The notes under the pieces were generated by a model that was not told the origin of the DNA, searched no databases, and saw only the letters and a program-made list of their open reading frames with translations. The translations under genes were made by a program, and so were the position numbers. A DNA stretch of 64,000 bases from Adiantum capillus-veneris. Its lineage: Eukaryota; Streptophyta; Polypodiopsida; Polypodiales; Pteridaceae. Of this stretch, positions 24,574 through 36,023 are shown in pieces. The stretch is from positions 1,617,001-1,681,000 of the forward strand of contig CM043967.1 of the NCBI GenBank assembly GCA_014529385.2. The letters are read 5' to 3'. Position 1 is the stretch's first letter; every line of letters starts with the position of its first letter.

Positions 24574-25848
24574 ATGCTCCAGCAATATATTGTGGATGCA
24601 TATAGTTCCATGGAGGACTCACATTTGTTGTGGCTAAGGAATAATCAAAGGACACTCTGTGCTGAGGTCTATCAGGGCTTGGCTGATATGGTCCAGGCTA
24701 GGGATGGTATCGATGCTATTTTGGGACAAACTGCTAGGCGTAGAATTGTCTTACCCTCTTCTTTCACTGGAGGGCCAAGATACATGTGCGAATTGTACCA
24801 AGATGCCATGGCAATTGTTCGTAAGAGGGGAAAGCCTGATCTCTTCATAACCTTGTACATGTAATCCACGATGGAGAGAAATATAAGAAGCATTGCTACC
24901 AGGACAAAGTGTTGTAGATCGTTCGTATCTAATTGCACGTGTATTCTATCAAAAGTTTAAAGACATGATGCATTTGCTTATAAAAAAGACTGTCTTCGGA
25001 GATGTTGTAGGTCATGTATGCGTGATCAAGTTTCAAAAGCGAGGTCTTCCACATGCACATATATTGTTGATTTTAGCATCTGAGTACAAACCAATGGAAG
25101 CGTCCCACTATGATAAGTTGGTGTGCGTTGAGCTCCCAGACAAAGAGCTATTTCCAGAGTTGCATAGTGTGATTAGTCTATGCAATATTCACAGACCATG
25201 TGGTCCCTTGAATTCAAATGCTCCATGTATCGTTGATGGAAAATGTAGGTTTAAATATCCAAGCAAATTTGCACTATCTACAAATGTGGATGAAAGTGGA
25301 TATCCAACGTATATGAGACGAGATCATATGGAAGTTTCGTTCAATTAAGAGATTGCAAGCTAGACAATAGATGGGTTGTTCCATACAAACCCATTTTTAT
25401 CATTGAGATATAAAGCACATATCAATGTTGAGATTTGCTCAACCATTTTTGTTGTAAAGTATTTGTACAAGTATGTAGATAAGGGCCATGATTGAGCCAT
25501 TATGGTGCTCCGTGATCATGAAGGTGTTTTTGACGAAATTAAGAACTACTTGATGCATGATATGTTTCTGCATCTGAAGCTATTTGGCGAATTTATGGTT
25601 TTGACATGCATGAAGAGAAGCCTAATATCCAAAGATTACAAGTTCATCTTCCCAATCAAAATACTGTGAATTTTTTAGATTCAGATGATTTGGCAGAGTT
25701 AGTAAATAACAACGAAGTTAAGAAGACAACACTCACTGAGTGGTTTATTGTAAACCAAAATCATCATGAGGCCCATATGCTAACATATGCTGACTTTCCT
25801 GCTATGTGGGTTTGGAACAAGACTAAATTACAATGGACACAAAGGTAG
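24574..25848 (+). pseudogene. Helitron Rep (HUH nuclease) region
   Basis: MLQQYIVDAYSSMEDSHLLWL and LPSSFTGGPRYMCELYQDAM match the conserved start of the Rep region. A frameshift near 24,860 follows. The next frame (24,893-25,348) carries the HUH metal-binding motif GLPHAHILLIL, with HAH at 25,052-25,060. After another break, [14 protein letters not shown] (from 25,454) keeps the catalytic tyrosine region, with tyrosines at 25,460, 25,466 and 25,472. It is followed at once by a TGA. The remaining frame (25,606-25,848) is the linker LTEWFIVNQ..LTYADFPAMWVW. Catalytic residues survive but the ORF does not. Confidence 0.85.
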
Positions 25849-27813
25849 TTGGGAGATACCATTGGAAGAATGTACAACATTGTCCCCACTGCCGGAGATG
25901 TTTACTATTTACGAATTTTGCTAACCATATGTAAGGGATGCAAGTGTTATGATGACTTGCGAACATATGAAGGACAGATTTATGCTACGTTCAAAGAGGC
26001 TTGCAATGCTAGAGGGTTCTTGCAAAGTGATGAGGAAGCCTCTTCTTTTCAAACTGGATTGCAATTGCCCCAATTGTTTGCTATTATATTGGTATATTGT
26101 GAACCATTATGTCCACGGACATTGTGGGATAGGTTTTCTGTTGAGATTTTTGAAGACTATGCATATGCTTAAACATGCGTGTACTTGATGCAAGAGTTCG
26201 ACAAGAAGTTGCTAAAAGTCGGACACTTTGTAATCTACATTCTTTGCTACAACAATATGGTAAGAGGCTCTTTGACTATCCCGGGATGCCTCCAATTGAT
26301 CAAAGTTTTAGGTCTTTAAGTAGGAGTACTATATAAGCAGAAGAGACTGATACTACCGAACAATGTAGTATGGAAAAACAAATGGAAAGGTCTCTAAACA
26401 ATGGCCAACATGATGCTTATAATTGTGTGCTACAAGCAGTTGAGCAAAATGGAGGGGGTGTCTTCTTTCTAGATGGTTTAGGGGGGTCTGGAAAAATCTA
26501 TGTTTATAATGCATTGCTTGCACGTCTTCGAGGTGAATGTAAGGTAGCATTCGTATGTGTATCATCTGGTATTGTAGCTTTGCTCCTTAACAATGGAAGA
26601 ACTGCACATTCGAGGTTTAAGATTCCTCTAGAATTAAATTTCTGAGTCAACATGCAATATAAAAGTGAATAGCCAACTTGCTGAATTGTTGAGGAGAGCA
26701 GCTTTGATTATATGGGATGAAGCACCCATGACTCATCGCCATGCTTTTGAGGCAGTAGATAGGACACTCAGAGATGTTTTACAAACAGACAGTCCGTTTG
26801 GTGGAAAGGTAGTTTTGCTTGGAGGTGACTTTAGGCAAATTCTACCAGTTGTACGTAAAGGTTGCCGAGCAGATATTGTGAATGCGACATTGTGTCATTC
26901 GTACATTTGGAGACATACAAGAATATTAAGGCTCACTCAGAATATGAGTGTGCAAAGTTGTATGACAGATGCAGCTGAAAAACAATTTTCACATTGGGTT
27001 CTAGATATCGGTAATGGGAATATACATGATGGGGGAATTGTTGAGAATGTCACTTTGCCTACGAGCATGCTACTTCAAAGAAACCAATTGTCAGATCTTA
27101 TTAAGAGCATCTATGGAGATATTCAGAGAGTCGAGGATTATGCAGGATTCTTTAAAGATAGGGGAGTTCTTGCACCTTGCAACAAGGATGTAGATGTGGT
27201 CAATGATTATGCTCTACGCAAGATGTGTGGACATTATAGAGAGTATTTGAGTGCAGATTCACTATGCGAATCAGAAGAGAGCAGTGCTTTGTATACAATT
27301 GAATTGTTGAATAGCTTGGATTTAAGTGGAGGATATCCACCACATATGTTGTGTCTGAAAGAAAATGCTCCTATCATGCTATTGCGTAATTTGGATCCAA
27401 GAAGGGGGCTTTGTAATGGCACAAGGTTAATATGTAGACAGTTTTATCGTAGAGTCATAGAGGCAAAGATACTCATTGGTTCCAGCTTTGGAGATCGAGT
27501 ATTTCTTCCAAGGATAGATTTCATTGCTGGAAATTCTCAAGGACTACCCTGCCAAATGAGGCGCAGACAGTTTCCTATAAGGCTGGCATTTGGGATGACC
27601 ATAAATAAAGCACAAGGACAAACATTGGGCCTCTTGGGATTATATTTGGCAACACCCGTTTTTTCACATGGTCAGTTATATGTGGCAATGTCACGTGTGC
27701 GAACCTCAGTTTCTATAAAGGTTGTGGTCAAGGATGATAATGAAGCAGAGTTGACTCAGACTCCAAACGTTGTATTCAAAGAAGTATTGCAGGCTACAAA
27801 CACAATGGGGTGA
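25849..27813 (+). pseudogene. Helitron PIF1-like helicase region
   Basis: The segment opens with IGRMYNIVPTAGDVYYLRIL and RTYEGQIYATFKEAC (25,849-26,172), typical of the Rep-helicase linker. After a degraded stretch comes NNGQHDAYNCVLQAV and a Walker A motif GLGGSGKIYVYNAL. The usual threonine after GK is isoleucine (ATC at 26,496-26,498). A break near 26,645 precedes a 382-codon frame with Walker B (ALIIWDEAPMTHRHAFEAVD), GGDFRQILPV, and the C-terminal motifs RRRQFPIRLAFGMTINKAQGQ and LYVAMSRVR. PIF1-type helicases unwind DNA during rolling-circle transposition. This copy is broken and its ATPase site is altered. Confidence 0.9.
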
Positions 27814-28265
27814 AGCATGCACAAATAGAATGTTGAAATTGTATATGCAAGACATCCTCTTTTACATCATTTGTGCTCAAAATGACGTAAGGTTCCAAGC
27901 TACAACTTTTCTCAAAGTGGGAGTGCAATAATTTGTTGCATCGACGCTAAGAAATTGCAATGTAAGTCCTTGGGTTATCATCCATGCCTTAGAGGTGAAA
28001 AAATGCTTCTATTGGATTCTTATCTATAACACATTGCAAATGAGTAGAGGTAAGAATACATGGTTATATGTGAGTCTTAATTAATTGCTTAAGGGGATTG
28101 ACCCTGAGCTATATTTTCTCTTCAAAAGATACATGGTCTCTTTTCTCTACAATCCACTTGAACACTATGTTTTTTGGACCGACATCCATCAAAGACAAGG
28201 TAATTGTAGGTAGGTAGGGTGACTGATCCTCTCTCTTACTTTTTTTAATCAAAAATTTATTTTCA

Positions 28266-28530
28266 TTAAATGAGATTTGTTATTGGTAAATAATTGCAGT
28301 CCTAGCCCTTTAACTGTTTATTTTACTTTTAAAATATTCATGAGTTGACCACTTGCACATCAAAATAAAACAATGAAAACTTGGAAGGGTTTTTGTTAAA
28401 TGGGATTGGTTTATGGTAAATAAGTGTGGCCCTAGCCCTTTTAACTCTCTATTTCATGATTTTGATTTTGAAATATTCACGAGTTTACCCCTTACATATC
28501 AGAAAGAAACAATGGGAATTTTTGGGGTTG
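28266..28530. repeat. Diverged tandem duplication of about 130 bp
   Basis: Two consecutive copies, starting near 28,266 and 28,396, share TTAAATG.GATT, GGTAAATAA.TG, CCTAGCCCTTT, AAATATTCA.GAGTT and a CAAT.GAAA.. end. No coding content is seen. Confidence 0.7.
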
Positions 28531-28670
28531 TGGTGTGTCAAGAAGTTTATGGTAAGTTTACTTTTAAGAGAGCTTGATAAAGTGACATGCGATTAACCTA
28601 TTTATCTTTGTTTGGTTAAAGATGTCCTACCACTCTACAGTGACATGGATGCACATGCAGCCACTAGCAT

Positions 28671-29148
28671 TTGTCTTTGGTAATTAACTATTTTGTCTAT
28701 AATAATCAATTATTTTACAAAAAAGTCCACATGAGAGACAATTTTGTTATAGATCCACGATTTTGGAGAGGGCCTTTACATGCTGATGATGTTATTTGCA
28801 TCATTGAAGACTTTGAAGCTGTTTGGTATGGTGAAATGAGACTTATTGAATTTTTTAAATATTTTTTTGTTACGTAGTTTATGATTTAACATTAAGTGTG
28901 TTTTTGTAAACATGAACCATTATTATCGCCGGTATATTTTGTTGGGTGTTTACCATCATATTGATGGTTTGGAGGGATATTATCACATCAAAGTTAATAT
29001 CGACCATAACAATGGCCATGCCTATGTTAGTATTCAGGAGGTGGGGGACCAACTCCCACTTAATATACGTTATTCATATGGTGACAGTTGTCCCGGTTGG
29101 AGGATAGAAATGTATGTGTTGGGTCGCCCTCCTCGACGCCTTGGGTGA
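28671..29148 (+). other. Two short unidentified coding-like frames
   Basis: A 68-codon frame (28,671-28,877) includes DNFVIDPRFWRGPLHADDVI. A 78-codon frame (28,912-29,148) includes HHIDGLEGYYHIKVNIDHNN. They could be two exons of a captured gene fragment riding in the Helitron, but I recognise no family and no splice pair is convincing. The stretch 27,814-28,265 before them holds nothing recognisable. Confidence 0.3.
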
Positions 29149-29228
29149 ACTGTGCATCGGATTGGGCCTTGGGTAGTGCGGACACAAACTGATGCTTCTA
29201 GGACCTTATTTTATTGATAGTGATTGTC

Positions 29229-29283
29229 ATTTATGTAGCTTGGCATACATTGAGTATTGGAATTTATGTAGCTTGGCATACAT
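29229..29283. repeat. 33-bp tandem repeat split by the copia element
   Basis: TTTATGTAGCTTGGCATACA occurs twice in tandem before the copia LTR. The sequence after the element (TACATTGAATATTGGAATGT, 34,431 onward) continues the second unit and leads into a diverged third. The copia element therefore landed inside a pre-existing 33-bp tandem repeat. Confidence 0.75.
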
Positions 29284-29510
29284 TGTTACCATATACATGT
29301 GGTAGTGATGTGTGTGAACACACTAGGACCGCCGGGGCATTTTTCCCCTCTTTAGGACGTTTTTTCCCCCGTGCATTGTATATACGCCCATCACTCTAGG
29401 GCTATCCATATTTCCATTGCACACTAAGAAATACACTCTCTATTGTGTGCCTTGAGCTTCCTTCGTCTTCTCCAAGCTGTGTGCGTTTCTCTGTAACCCT
29501 AATTTCAAAA
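29284..29510 (+). repeat. 5' LTR of the copia element
   Basis: It starts TGTTACCATATACATGTGG and matches 34,204-34,430 over 227 bp with few differences. Its last bases (TTTCAAAA) have drifted from the canonical end that the right copy keeps (TTCTAACA). Confidence 0.93.
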
Positions 29511-29526
29511 ATTGGTATCAGAGCAG
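29511..29526 (+). other. Primer binding site, tRNA-Met type
   Basis: TTGGTATCAGAGCAGG follows the 5' LTR by one base. TGGTATCAGAGC is the well-known plant copia site complementary to the initiator tRNA-Met 3' end. Confidence 0.9.
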
Positions 29527-29871
29527 GTTGCGTCCTCCCGGGCTTAGTCGCCAGCTACTCCAGTACACGCCTGCTGACTTTCTTCGATTTCAGTGAGCTT
29601 TCATGAGCGTTCGCAGGTCGACTAATATTTCGGGTGGCTCGTAGAGCTCAATCTGCTCAGATTTTCGATTTGGGCTCATTTCGGCCTCTGTTTCCACTGC
29701 AAGCAGGTCTGCACAAGTAATTTTGTCATTTTGTGCAAAATTTCTATCAGTGCCGTTTTCTGCATAACAGGTGCCTTATAGTCTTCTACGGTTTGTGCTA
29801 TATAGCACGTGTTGTTCCCGCTCCGTTTCTCCTATTTTCGGGCAGTTTTCACATCAGGTGCAGCATTTACC

Positions 29872-30760
29872 ATGGCTGACAACAACAACACATGAGATGT
29901 GTACAAGATGTTTGCTGCTGAGGATACTTTGGATGGGGACAACTACCCTATGTGGGCTTATATGATGCAACATGTTCTTGTGTCAAAGGGCGTCTGGAAC
30001 ATTGTGCAAGGCATTGATGTACGTCTTGGTTCTGAGGATGTACGCGATGTTGAGGATGTTGCAGGTCTTGCTGCAAGGATTGCTGCTGTTAGAGTTGTTT
30101 TGCCTACGGTAGAACAAGCTCGTTGGGATGTTAAGGATGCGTAGGCTCATGCATTGATTGCGTTTTTTGTGAAGCGCACCATTGTTTCTCACATCCGTTC
30201 AGCAAAATCTGCAAACCAAGCTTGGGATATTTTGGTTGGTCTTCATGCAAGTCGCAATGAGGCTAAAATTGCTTTTCTGCGTAAAGAGCTGGAGTCGAAG
30301 ATTATGCATGAGGAATATGATATGGACACTTTCCTTGCTAGTGTCAAGGATATCAATCAGCAGCTTATTTTTGCAAAGTCATTTCAGACAGTTCCCTTGT
30401 GCAGACTGTTCTTGATGCCTTGCTAGATTCCTACCAGACTTTTGCTAGTACTTGGAGACTGGTGACCCAAGGAAATCCTGAAGTTGTCAAGTTTGATGCA
30501 TTATGCACATTGCTGTTGCAAGAGTCACTTTCTAGAAAAAACAGGACTAGGCAGCGTGCAGTTGAACGGGCTTTTATTGCTTCTCAAAGAAAGGGTGGTA
30601 ACAGTAATGCAGCCACTTCTTATGGTTCTGCTACGATTGGCAAAAATTCTGTTCCCAATGCTTCTGTTGGCAGCACTTCGTCTGGCAATTCTCGTGATAA
30701 GGGCAAAAAGAAGATGCGTTGCCATTATTGTAAAGCACTTGATCACGTCGTGTCCTAAGT
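29872..30760 (+). pseudogene. Copia gag
   Basis: The start at 29,872 gives MADNNNT, followed at once by a TGA (29,893-29,895). The gag helices are otherwise typical (LDGDNYPMWAYMMQHVL, WDVKDA, then ALIAFFVKRTIVSHIRSAKS, ARNEAKIAFLRKELESKI-like). A TAG lies at 30,142-30,144, and a frameshift near 30,400 leads to LVQTVLDALLDSYQTFAST. The zinc knuckle CHYCKALDHV..SC is split by another frameshift near 30,745. Confidence 0.88.
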
Positions 30761-32043
30761 TGAAGGCCAAAGAGGCTAAGAAGAAAGAGGGTGGTTCCAC
30801 TGCAAATGCTGGTTCCACTACAAATGCAGCCATTGTTGAGTCTTCTGTGAAAGGAGACTGTGATGCTGATGTTGATGCAGAATGGGCTTTTAGCACAGAG
30901 TGCACTTACAATCCTGTTGTCCATGATACATGCTTGTCAGTTGCTGCAGATTCACATGTGTGGTATTTCAACAGTGGTGCTACAAAGCACATTACCTCAC
31001 ATCATGAATTGTTTACCTCTCTCGAGTCTGTCCCTCATGGGAATTCAATCACTTGTGCCAACAATGCCTCTTATCCGGTTCAAGGAGTTGGAAAGATTGT
31101 TCTTACTGCTGCAAATGGCAGTTCCTTCACACTTGTTTATGCACTTTAGGTACCTGGGATCAAGAAGAATCTCTTGTCTATATCCGCACTTGCTAGACTT
31201 GGACTTGTAGTCAAATTTGTGGATTACATATGTACAGTTCATGATCTCAGTTTTGGTGATGAAATTGTTGCATCAGGCCTTTTGTGTCGTGGCCTGTATA
31301 AGCTCACTTTGTATAACAAGTGTGGACAAAATTTTGCAAATGCTGTTGCAGATTCAAGGGCTATTTTAGATGCAAAACTTTGGCATGCACGCTTTGGTCA
31401 TCTGAATTTTGTCAGTTTGCTACGTTTGCAGAAATCTAATATGGTTGCTTCTTTGCCGCCTCTTGAAGCACCTGTCAAACATGTTTGTGAAGGCCGTATT
31501 TTGGGTAAGATGCAGTGTTCTATGTTTCCAAAGGATGGTTCAGTTCGGGCCACATGCAGGTTGCAGCTTGTGCATAGTGATGTTTGTGGGCCCATGCAAA
31601 CTCCATCCATGGGCCATTACCTGTACTTCGTGACTTTTATTGATGATTACTCCAGGCATGCATGGGTATTTCTGCTTAAAGTGAATTCCGGAGTTTTTAT
31701 GTGCTTCAAACAATTTCTGGCTATGGCTGAAAATGTCTCGAAATGTACTATGGGCACCCTTCGTTTTGATCGAGGGGGGGAGTATATGTCTCATGAATTT
31801 AATGCATTTCTGGCTAGTCGTGGGATAAAACACCAATGGACAGTGTCTTATACACCTCAGCAAAATAGTGTTGCTAAGAGGAAAAACAGGTCACTGACGG
31901 AAATGGCACGATGTATGGTCAAAAGTCAAGATTTGCCGCATTCTTTTTGGCTTGAGGTCATCATGTGTGCCACTTATGTACTTAACAGGTGTCCTACAAA
32001 AGCTTTGCAGTCTATTACTTCATATGAAGCATGGCATGATTGA
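30745..32043 (+). pseudogene. Copia protease and integrase
   Basis: The protease motif reads WYFNSGATKHIT. The catalytic aspartate of the usual DSG triad is asparagine (AAC at 30,970-30,972). A TAG (31,147-31,149) follows LVYAL. The integrase has the HARFGHLNF zinc-binding region, D in VHSDVCGPM and D in FDRGGEY. Where copia integrases have a catalytic glutamate (QQNGVAERKNR), this copy reads QQNSVAKRKNR, with lysine encoded by AAG at 31,876-31,878. A TGA at 32,041-32,043 replaces a tryptophan-like position in EAWHD. Confidence 0.9.
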
Positions 32044-34129
32044 AAGCCTTCTATTGAGCACGTGCGTGTTTTTGGCTGTTTGGCATTGGTGCCACAAGTG
32101 CAGGGCAGAAAATTGGATGATAAGGCTGTCAAATGTATTTTTGTTGGTTATAGTGTTGAAAGCAAAGGTTACAGGTTATATCATCCACAAACAAAGCGTA
32201 TTCTCGTTTCACGAGATGTAGTGTTTGTGGAAGATTCTGTTCAGCCCTTGCTGTCATGTACTAGAGACAGTAATGTAAGCTCACAGGACATTTATGACAC
32301 TTTGTTGCCTCTTTTCAGTGGTAGAAATACGAATGTAAGTTCCAATGAGGCAAATGTACAGCCTATGGGGGTTTCTAAAAATGTTCTAGATCAGCCTATT
32401 ACTGATGCAGATGTACATGATGTACTTGATGCGGAAAGGGCTGAAAATGAGCAGGCTAGAGGTATGCCAAAATGGCTGGCGCACACTTTGCGTGACAGTA
32501 AATTGGATGCACCTTTGTCTAGTCGTACTCGTTCAGGCTCTCACCATGCATCTTATGCATCAGATTGTTATGCTTTGGATGTGTCTAGTTTACATGATGT
32601 TGAGGAGCCTCTGTCTTTTGATGAAGCACAGAATTCAAAACATTGGATGGTTGCCGTACAATCAGAATATGATGCACTCATAGAAAATGACACATGGACT
32701 TTATGTGATTTGCCACCTGGCAAAAAGGCCATTGGTACGAAGTGGGTTTACAAGTTGAAACGCAAGCCAGATGGTGAGATTGATCGCCATAAGGCTTGAC
32801 TTGTTGCAAAGGGTTATGCACAACAAAAAGGCATAGATTATGAAGAGACTTTGGCTCCCACTTGTCGTATGACTACTGTGTTTCTATGTGCATTGACAGA
32901 TCATTTAGGTTGGTATGTACATTGTTACTGCTTTCTTGAATGGTGACATATTTGAGGAAGTTTATGTAACGGAGCCTCGCGGTTTTGTCAAAAAAGGACA
33001 AGAGGACAAAGTGCGCAAATGTAACAAGGCTTTGTATGGGTTGAAGCAATCTCCTCGTGCTTGGTATGAGAAAGCTGATACTCATTTGGTCAAACAAGGC
33101 TTTCGTAACAGTCCAACAGAAAGCACATTGTATGTAAAGCGTGAGGGTGATGTACTTCTCATTGTGGTTCTTTATGTTGATGATTTGCTGATCACTGGAC
33201 CAAATGAAAGACATATTGCTGAATTTAAGGCTGATTTGAATGCTACTTTCAAGGTGAAAGAGTTGGGGATGTTGCATCATTACTTGGGTATACAGTTTAA
33301 GCAGTGTGATGGTGGTATTGCCTTGTGTCAGAAAAGTTACATAGAGACATTGCTATGTAAGTTTGGACTTGAGGATTGCAAACCTATTGCCACTCCCATG
33401 GAAATAGGTTTGAAGTTGAGTCTACATGATGCTGGTGATCCTACTGATGTCACTCTTTACCAAACTGCTGTTGGCTGCCTCATTTATGTATGCAACACGA
33501 GGCCAGATATTCAGTTTGCAGTCTCACAGGTCAGCAGATTTATGCATAGCCTAGGGTCTAAGCATTGGCAAGCTGTCTAGAGGATTTTCCGCTACCTTAG
33601 TGGCACTTTACATCTTGGCTTGTTTTATCCCAAGCGGGGATCATTGTCGCCAGACTTACATGCTTTTTCAGACTCATATTGGGCTGGTTGTTTTGACACG
33701 CGAGTGTCCACAAGTGGTTTTTGTTTCATGCTTGGCAGTTCATGTATATCATGGTTGAGCAAGAAGCAACCTACTGTGGCCACTTCGAGTTGTGAGGCTG
33801 AGTATAGGGCAGTCTTCACAGCTACGGTTGAGTGTGTATGGCTCAGACGCCTTATGGCTGATTTGGGTGTTGGACAGGACACTGCCAACACTATCTACAC
33901 TGACAGTCAGAGCGCATTGGCAGTTGTGAGGAACCCAGTTGTTCATGCTCGCACAAAGCACATTGAGGTGCATTACCACTATGTCAGGGAGAGGCTCTCA
34001 GCAGGAGAGATCAGCTTGGCTTATGTGCCAACACAGGACAACCTTGCAGATCTTTTCACAAAGGCATTGTCTCGTGAGAAGCTTGATGCTTTCCGCAAAG
34101 CTTTGGGCTTACTCCCCTTTGTGGACTGA
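32044..34129 (+). pseudogene. Copia reverse transcriptase and RNase H
   Basis: KPSIEHVRVFGCLAL and CIFVGYSVESKGYRLY lead into the RT start (NDTWTLCDLPPGKKAIGTKW). A TGA (32,797-32,799) sits where an arginine of HKARLVAKGY is expected, and a frameshift lies near 32,910. The RT core keeps ALYGLKQSPRAWY and the catalytic YVDDLLITG. A TAG (33,578-33,580) precedes the RNase H, which has AFSDSYWAGC, SSCEAEYRAV and IYTDSQSAL. The frame ends normally at 34,129. The RT active site is intact, so disruption is by stops, not core substitution. Confidence 0.92.
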
Positions 34130-34203
34130 TCATGTGCTCAGGGCATGTCACTTCCCTTTACTCATGTGCCAGCTCTCGTTCACCGCATCACTCCAGGTGG
34201 GAT

Positions 34204-34430
34204 TGTTACCATATACATGTGGTAGTGATGTGTGTAAACACACTAAGACCGTCGGGGCATTTTTTCCCTCTTTAGGAGGTTTTGCCCCCCGTGCATTGTA
34301 TATACGCCCATCACTCTAGGGCTATCAATCTTTCCATTGCACACTAAGGAATACACTCTCTATTGTGTGCCTTGAGCTTCCTTCGTCTTCTCCAAGCTGT
34401 GTGCGTTTCTCTGCAACCCTAATTCTAACA
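34204..34430 (+). repeat. 3' LTR of the copia element
   Basis: It starts TGTTACCATATACATGTGG and ends CTAATTCTAACA, 227 bp, followed by the TACAT target duplication. Confidence 0.94.
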
Positions 34431-34478
34431 TACATTGAATATTGGAATGTATGTCGCTTGACACACATCTTAGAATGT

Positions 34479-34481
<3 letters not shown>

Positions 34482-34546
<65 letters not shown>

Positions 34547-34787
34547 AGACAAATTCCTTGCTTGATTTTAAATATGGTTTGAAAACAACCTATTAATCAT
34601 GGTTTAATTTCGGAGACGATGATGTTATGGTGAAAGATGTTGTAGAGTTTGACTTCATTGAGTTCTTTTTTTTGCGAGTGAACCTTGGTATACTCTTGAT
34701 GGCTCAAATGAAACTCTCTCTGATACACACCACCACTCTAAATGATAGCAAAGAGCTTTCATTACTTTGGTCTCCCATAGTCTCTCT

Positions 34788-34839
<52 letters not shown>

Positions 34840-34859
34840 CTGAGAGAGAGAGAGAGAGG
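34482..34859. repeat. Two (CT)n tracts, the second opposed by (GA)n
   Basis: A (CT)n run spans about 34,482-34,544. A second at about 34,781-34,837 is followed after CCACT by a (GA)n run to 34,859, so the pair can fold back on itself. The roughly 230 bases between the two tracts hold no gene. Confidence 0.9.
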
Positions 34860-36020
34860 TGGTGTGACTGAGTCGCTTGCTCCTTCCTGTGCCAACAAGG
34901 GAGAAAAAGAGAGAATTGTTAGGAATTGGATCGTGCTAGCTATGGTGGATGAAAGAGAAACATGGTGCAAGTGTGTGAGTGTGTGTAAGCAAGGTTATCA
35001 CTCAAGTGAATTAGGTTCCAAGATAGAATTAGCTTGGACTCAAAAACACAATCTTTAGTATTGACTTAGCTTAGCACAAACTCACCATAGACAAGCATGT
35101 AGTGCAAAATGAAGTTGTTGTTTATTGATTCAAGAAATGAGCTTTAAGTAGCTCTACAGCCTTGCTCCACAGTATGTGGGATAAATCCACTCTCCTCTCC
35201 TTGACAAGAATTTGATGCCTATTGGTAAAAGCGAGCAAGATCCATCGGAGACATGAACACATACAAACTAAATAGGATTGACGGCTTGGTAAGAGCGAAC
35301 GAGAGCGGGTCGTGTGAGCTCGTGTACACTAATTTTTAGAGTTTTTTCTTGGTCACCCTAGTGAGCCTCTTCCGTACCCCCATGGGAATTATCATTGTTA
35401 CGAAGAGCCAAGTCTCCCTATCCATTTGTGATAGTATTGAGCTTAGACGGTTAAAACAATTAAATTGGAGTCCCCCCATTGGCAACGCTAGGATTTGACG
35501 GCCATCCACTAATCCAAGGGCCTTGAAAGTGTCATGCAAGGAAACACCAAGGATGTCACTAGAATGGCAAATTAAGTTTTTAAAATAAAGGCCCACCATA
35601 GGGACACTCATAATTTAACATAGAATGTCAACAGATGGGCATTCTCCTAATCTACTCGTCCAAAACTAATTTGGTAAATATTGCATAAAAGTTATACATA
35701 AATATTCCATAATACATAGCTGAATTGTCAAATTCCCATTGCTCGATGTTTATATGTGCAATCTTCTCACTCTCTCCAAATAATTATCTGTATATTTTGA
35801 TGCATGCATAAAACTATGGATCTAAATTAGATTATCTTTCTAGCATGTGCTCCATTGTGATGGCTTACTTTTGTAAGTTTTGAATCTTGATCTTTGGAAG
35901 CCGGGGTTAAGTAATTTGGATAGTTTATTTGGAATGGCTATGGATTGTCAATCCTCAAACATCAATGTCCGTTGGAATTCTAGGGTGCATGTCAAAACCT
36001 AACGCTACGAGCCAGACCCT
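34860..36020. other. Non-coding stretch
   Basis: No gene is supported. A 91-codon minus-strand frame (35,336-35,611) is the only sizeable one. It has no recognisable domain and no neighbouring coding context, so I do not call it. Confidence 0.5.
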
Positions 36021-36023
36021 CAT

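Larger units (their letters stand above)
23311..27813 (+). mobile_element. Decayed Helitron (rolling-circle transposon)
   Basis: The plus-strand frames follow the order of a plant Helitron RepHel protein: an N-terminal basic region (QRIRHLDQSRRARRE at 23,310-23,360), a Helitron-like N domain, a HUH Rep nuclease, and a PIF1-type helicase. Multiple frameshifts and stops break it. The gypsy element abuts its left end, and the ORF may continue left of 14,419. Helitron termini (5' TC, 3' hairpin with CTRR) were not identified, partly because the right side is also disturbed by the copia element at 29,284. Confidence 0.85.
29284..34430 (+). mobile_element. Ty1/copia LTR retrotransposon, inactivated
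   Basis: It has paired 227-bp LTRs, a perfect TACAT target duplication (29,279-29,283 and 34,431-34,435), a tRNA-Met-type primer site and a polypurine-like stretch before the right LTR (CAGGTGGGAT). The gag-protease-integrase-RT-RNase H order is that of Ty1/copia. The polyprotein has about six premature stops and three frameshifts. Two catalytic residues are also substituted. Confidence 0.95.

Noticed and set aside
35336-35611. 91-codon minus-strand frame
   Set aside because: It is open and modestly sized but has no recognisable motif or neighbour support, so a chance frame cannot be excluded.
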